Positions 7,238 through 9,596 of a stretch of DNA of 9,596 nt are shown one piece after another. Both the position numbers and the translations under genes were made by a program. How positions within the stretch are numbered: position 1 is the stretch's first letter; each line of letters opens with the position of its first letter. The notes under the pieces were generated by a model. The model searched no databases. It was given only the letters and a program-made list of their open reading frames with translations, and had not been told where the DNA came from. Origin of the DNA: Gammaproteobacteria bacterium (GTDB lineage Bacteria > Pseudomonadota > Gammaproteobacteria > GRL18); NCBI GenBank assembly GCA_030632625.1, contig DAOVUK010000079.1, positions 1 to 9,596 of the forward strand, written 5' to 3'.

Positions 7238-7483
7238 ATGGCCTATCAAACGATAGATGGCGTGAAGTACGAAAAAGAATTGCTGGATCTAGCTACAGCA
7301 CATACAACGGGTAAAGGTGAAGGTAAATTGTCAAAAGACGAAGTTGTTGACCTGTTCAAATCTGCGAATGACGGCCAGGGCGTCACTGATACAGAAAAAA
7401 GCACATTAGAGTATATTCGTAAGAACTTTGAATTTACTGATGCGGCAGCTAAAGACTTTGATGCGGCATTTGCATCGTTATAA
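7238..7483 (+). CDS. Uncharacterised 81-aa soluble helical protein
   Basis: A strong Shine-Dalgarno (AAGGA, 8 nt before the ATG) and regular codon usage support a real, probably well-translated gene. The product is small, acidic, without cysteine, signal peptide or membrane segment. It seems to consist of three or four helices linked by glycine-rich turns (TGKGEG at 24-29 and ANDGQG at 43-48). Each turn begins a 12-residue stretch with hydrophobic residue 8 and Glu at 12, loosely like an EF-hand loop but lacking the usual Asp at position 1; calcium binding is not claimed. It resembles conserved hypothetical proteins of proteobacteria from memory, with no known function. Upstream, TTTTAA and TACAAT (7132-7137, 7155-7160, 17-bp spacing) form a weak promoter candidate, and the leader holds an inverted repeat AGTACA/TGTACT (7174-7179, 7200-7205). 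Confidence 0.8.
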   Translation: MAYQTIDGVKYEKELLDLATAHTTGKGEGKLSKDEVVDLFKSANDGQGVTDTEKSTLEYIRKNFEFTDAAAKDFDAAFASL

Positions 7484-7507
7484 GCAGAACTGAATTATCA
7501 GTTGTGC
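7484..7507 (+). terminator. Stem-loop directly after the 81-aa gene
   Basis: Beginning at the base after the stop codon, GCA-g-AACTGA pairs with TCAGTT-g-TGC around the tetraloop ATTA: nine pairs with one G-G mismatch. A perfect 10-bp palindrome CAGTGCACTG (7507-7516) adjoins it. There is no U-run, so it may protect the mRNA 3' end rather than act as a classical intrinsic terminator. Confidence 0.35.
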
Positions 7508-7545
7508 AGTGCACTGGCATGAATTAATTGTAGGGAGGAAATATA

Positions 7546-7602
7546 ATGTCTTTTTCTATTTATTTACTTTCTACAGACCACATGTTCCTCTCCAGCGTAT
7601 AA
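7546..7602 (+). other. 18-codon ORF behind a very strong Shine-Dalgarno
   Basis: GGGAGG at 7533-7538 lies 7 nt before ATG 7546, the best ribosome binding site in the window, yet the frame stops after MSFSIYLLSTDHMFLSSV. A one-base shift would extend it to 7669 (ending MGQQKV). It could be a small peptide, the head of a decayed gene, or chance; I do not recognise the product. Confidence 0.2.
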
Positions 7603-7633
7603 ACAAGATGATATATTAATTGCTCATAAACTT

Positions 7634-7749
7634 ATTTGTCTGTTAATGGGTCAGCAGAAAGTATAGTTCCGGCAACCGTGCTTGACTATTAAAAATATTA
7701 AGCATAGTTTGAATAACAGATTTGTCTGTTTTGGGGAACTCAGAAGGTC
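7634..7749. repeat. Pair of imperfect direct repeats about 86 bp apart
   Basis: ATTTGTCTGTT occurs at 7634-7644 and again at 7720-7730. Each is followed by GGG and then a CAGAA-x-GT motif at the same distance, so the similar stretch is about 29 bp with several mismatches. It may be an old tandem duplication or a binding-site pair. Confidence 0.35.
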
Positions 7750-7790
7750 AGTCTTGACTCCCTACGGCGATAGCCGTTTAGTCCAACTTC
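7743..7790. other. Compound hairpin of about 48 nt
   Basis: A core stem ACGGC (7764-7768) with GCCGT (7773-7777) closes on the tetraloop GATA. Outside it TTGACT (7754-7759) pairs with AGTCCAA (7780-7786, one bulge), and GAAG (7743-7746) with CTTC (7787-7790). There is no terminal U-run, so it is not a standard terminator. It could be a small structured RNA, a processed repeat or a recombination site; no known RNA family is recognised. Confidence 0.35.
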
Positions 7791-7822
7791 AGTATACGTC
7801 ATAGGGTTATTATTTTTCTCAC

Positions 7823-7919
7823 AATCAACAAACCATCAACAAAACTAAATACTTAACAAACAATAACTTACATAAAAACTATAGTAAAAAAACACATCAA
7901 ATCAACAAACCATCAACAA
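7823..7919. repeat. 20-bp exact direct repeat in an almost G-free zone
   Basis: AATCAACAAACCATCAACAA is present at 7823-7842 and, identically, at 7900-7919, 77 bp apart. Each copy contains ATCAACAA twice, so there are four copies in all, 11 bp apart within a unit. The surrounding plus strand from 7807 to 7934 has a single G (7884) and many A and C. The second copy ends 3 bp before the stop codon of the ATP-binding pseudogene. Confidence 0.85.
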
Positions 7920-7922
7920 TAA

Positions 7923-8873
7923 TTACACCCAAAAGGGAATATATCGGCGATTTCTTGGACCTGCTTCTGGATCATAAAGGTGAATACAGCCTGCTTTGAT
8001 AGCATCACGAATAATACCAGATGCCTGTGCTTTATTATGTTCTTCAATACCAAAACGCTCACGCAGGCTACTATTGTTCATTGGCTCTCGATTTAAGTAT
8101 TTCAAAACACAATGCAAATAACATGCACGAATTCGCTCTTCCTTATCCATTTTTTTAAACTCTCTGTATGCAAAGAGTACACTTCGAGTATGTTCACTAA
8201 ACTGTTCAAATAAAGGTGCAGGTAATTGATACATTTCAGTTTGAGCCACAACTTTATCTATACCACTGCCACGTTCTTCACAAATATTAATTCGACGCAT
8301 CAATGATGCCATCGCCTCATTTCGACTACGTGGTGGAGAATCAAGAAACCTGTCCGTTGCAACTAATGGTATACCAGGATTGGTTATTTCAATACGTTCT
8401 GAAAAGACTTCAATCATGGGACCTGTACCGCTAATATTAAAATCCTGATGAATAATAGCATTGGCAACCAATTCACGAATGGCGACTTCGGGATACATTG
8501 TTACTTCACGACGAAAAGCTTTACCGATTTCTTCATTGGATGGTAATAATGTTTTCAGGTAATCAATTAAGCCCTCATATCCAACCGCATAACCTTTACT
8601 ACCCTCCAATTCACGAATGGTTTCCATACGACTATTCCCTTTATAAAGGATCAAGCGCACGGGTTTTCGAGCTAAATGACGAAAATCCTTCAGTCGTTTA
8701 GCAAAGAGGATTGCACCCAGATTAGAAATACTCCATTGTCTACCATCATTTTTTTCAATCAGACAGTCCGCTTCCAGTGCCTGTAAAATCCCCTCTCTTC
8801 CCTCAGGTAGCGGTAGATCAAGTAAGTCAAAATAAGCTGGATAATCCAGTAACTTAAGCACTTGTTCAACACT
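7923..8873 (-). pseudogene. 3' fragment: HATPase_c_4 domain and C-terminal winged helix
   Basis: 316 codons counted from the first family-like residue; the frame is open further upstream to 9050, but those residues are an out-of-frame reading of the 5' part. ELVANAIIHQD (fragment residues 134-144) is the N-box of a GHKL-type ATPase, EITNPGIPL (162-170) and EERGSGIDK (199-207) supply the glycine motifs, and residues about 250-290 form a winged-helix-like region. The ATPase part itself shows no damage. If translated from an internal start such as the GTG about 12 nt inside, it could still make a protein without the AlbA_2 domain. Confidence 0.65.
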
Positions 8874-9225
8874 GAATAACAACGGGCAAGTCATTGGATG
8901 CGTCAAACTCAAAAAAACGAAAATGAATTTTTGGTTTAGTCTTTTGTAATAGCCAACTTTCCAGTTCTTGCTGTTTATAACGAGCCGTAGAGGGTTTAAA
9001 GTTTGTACCGACAATCTCATGACTGTCATTATCAATTCCCCACACCACATAAGCAGACTGTTTACCCAATAAAGCTGCAGAATTGGCTAACGCTGAAATA
9101 TATTCACCCATCAAATAAGGCTCATCATTATTATGCTTAAATTCCACCCATTCAGCTTCATTAGGCATACTAATCAATTCTTTTTGCAGTGAATGCAGGT
9201 ATTCAAGGCTTCGTTCCAATGTCAT
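8866..9225 (-). pseudogene. 5' fragment: AlbA_2 (Schlafen AAA_4) domain
   Basis: 119 codons. After a leading helix (1-20), the AlbA_2 domain starts with NEAEWVEFKHN (22-32), then GEYISALANSAALLGK (40-55) and AYVVWGIDNDSHEIVGT (58-74), all typical of this DNA/nucleotide-binding domain. The last five codons (VIQC and stop region) belong to the deletion joint and are probably not original. Confidence 0.7.
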
Positions 9226-9240
9226 TATTTCCTCTAACTC

Positions 9241-9495
9241 CTATTCTCGCCTATCTTTCAGGGCAACTATTCGGAATTTCCTAATAGTTGAATCTGGATC
9301 TAATTCACCTTCATCATAGATATTCTTCAAATGCTCATTTATTGTAGGTCCTTTTTCATACAATTCTGCTATCTGACGTTGGGTCAACCAGAGCGTGTCA
9401 TCTTGTAATCGTATTTCAATACGGGTTTTGCCATCAGATCTGCTGAATAGTGCGAGTGTGTTATCCAGAAAGGAATTATAAACTGAAAACTTCAT
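9241..9495 (-). pseudogene. RhuM-family protein, N-terminal fragment
   Basis: 84 codons. GKTRIEIRLQDDTLWLTQRQ (22-41) followed by QIAELYEKGPTINEHLKNIYDEGELDPDSTIRKFRI is the N-terminal DNA-binding-like part of the Virulence_RhuM family (from memory usually around 330 residues). After FRIV the family sequence ends abruptly and only ALKDRRE and a stop follow, so about three quarters of the protein is missing. RhuM genes often accompany phage, Fic/Doc or type I restriction-modification loci; the exact function is unknown. The Shine-Dalgarno before ATG 9495 is weak. It is separated from the AlbA_2 gene by 15 nt, suggesting the two were joined by a deletion that removed the rest of RhuM and possibly other genes. 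Confidence 0.75.
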
Positions 9496-9537
9496 TCTTG
9501 AGCAATAACTAAAATTGAGTCATAATTAACCGAAAAT

Positions 9538-9547
9538 TAGTTAACTA
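9538..9547. promoter_or_regulatory. 10-bp palindrome upstream of the RhuM fragment
   Basis: TAGTTAACTA is a perfect palindrome 43 bp before the RhuM start, with a further TTAAC at 9527-9531. It could be an operator half-site cluster; the region is AT-rich and no clear promoter is seen, so the assignment is weak. Confidence 0.2.
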
Positions 9548-9596
9548 CTGTTATGATTTTTGTTTGTCTCTGCAAAATCTGGCTTTTAATCACTAG

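Larger units (their letters stand above)
7484..7922. other. Gene-free stretch between backbone and accessory remnant
   Basis: About 440 bp with no convincing gene on either strand. It holds the post-stop stem-loop, a strong ribosome binding site with only 18 codons behind it, two imperfect direct repeats, a compound hairpin and the G-poor zone with the 20-bp repeat, each listed separately. It separates the intact genes on the left from the decayed RhuM/ATP-binding segment on the right, and is therefore the most likely insertion or deletion boundary in the window. Confidence 0.6.
7923..9225 (-). pseudogene. AlbA_2/HATPase_c_4 ATP-binding protein (Schlafen AAA_4-like), broken by an internal deletion
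   Basis: Two adjacent reading frames encode the front and the back of one known type of protein. The 5' part (from 9225) runs well to about LPVV and then stops at 8866. The 3' part, in the next frame, becomes family-like from SVEQVLKLLDYPAYF (about 8873) to the stop at 7923. From memory of the family, roughly 50-60 residues that normally lie between (the end of AlbA_2 and the linker) are absent. A frameshifting deletion with its joint near 8866-8880 therefore explains the break better than a simple one-base error. A run of seven A (8911-8917) lies nearby, but the original frame continues correctly past it. Family members are often found beside type I restriction-modification genes. The start at 9225 has a good GAGG ribosome binding site, 15 nt after the RhuM fragment. 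The gene is presumably inactive. Confidence 0.8.

Noticed and set aside
7823..7919. CRISPR array
   Set aside because: Only two copies of a 20-bp low-complexity repeat, no third unit and no cas gene.
8498..8701. 67-aa plus-strand ORF
   Set aside because: Antisense shadow of the ATP-binding pseudogene.
8911..8917. Run of seven A as site of programmed or sequencing frameshift in the ATP-binding gene
   Set aside because: The original frame still reads family-like sequence (FEFDASNDLPVV) after the run, so the break lies further downstream.

Overview
The window reads as chromosomal DNA of a low-GC bacterium, most likely a gammaproteobacterium. That guess rests on the mix of protein types: a multi-pass-membrane GGDEF-EAL protein, a periplasmic tandem thioredoxin-fold protein, a rubrerythrin and STAS/SpoIIAA-like small proteins. 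No rRNA, tRNA or ribosomal protein gene is present to fix the lineage, so taxonomy stays tentative. I see no CRISPR array, tRNA, complete insertion sequence or replication origin.

Left part (1-2814, minus strand): an exported protein with two thioredoxin folds is followed 14 nt later by the N-terminal 562 residues of a SWIM zinc-finger protein of the SNF2-helicase type. Its ATPase part would lie beyond the left edge. Centre-left (2815-5114): a divergent promoter region leads rightward, through a structured leader of about 138 nt, into a 672-aa membrane-anchored GGDEF-EAL protein with all visible c-di-GMP signature residues. A hairpin ends it, facing the next operon.

Centre (5106-7046): a leftward three-gene operon encodes a STAS/SpoIIAA-like protein, rubrerythrin and an uncharacterised 93-aa helical protein. 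Diverging from it is a second STAS/SpoIIAA-like protein. Both directions have good sigma70-type promoters in the 280-bp gap, and a perfect 14-bp palindrome lies in the leader of the leftward operon. This looks like an oxidative-stress or anaerobic-lifestyle module, but the role of the two STAS-like proteins is unknown. An 81-aa soluble helical protein (7238-7483) follows as its own unit, with a strong ribosome binding site and a stem-loop directly after its stop.

Right part (7484-9596): about 440 bp without a convincing gene holds several hairpins, a strong Shine-Dalgarno in front of only 18 codons, an almost G-free stretch and a 20-bp exact direct repeat. It borders a decayed accessory segment on the minus strand: a RhuM-family fragment cut off after about 80 residues, then an AlbA_2/HATPase_c_4 (Schlafen AAA_4-like) ATP-binding gene broken by a frameshifting internal deletion. 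Such genes are often passengers of type I restriction-modification and other defence islands, so I infer the remnant of an acquired defence or accessory cassette. No intact novel system is evident. The best leads are the divergent STAS-like pair around a palindrome, the structured leader with an in-frame upstream ORF, and the repeat-bearing junction at 7484-7922.
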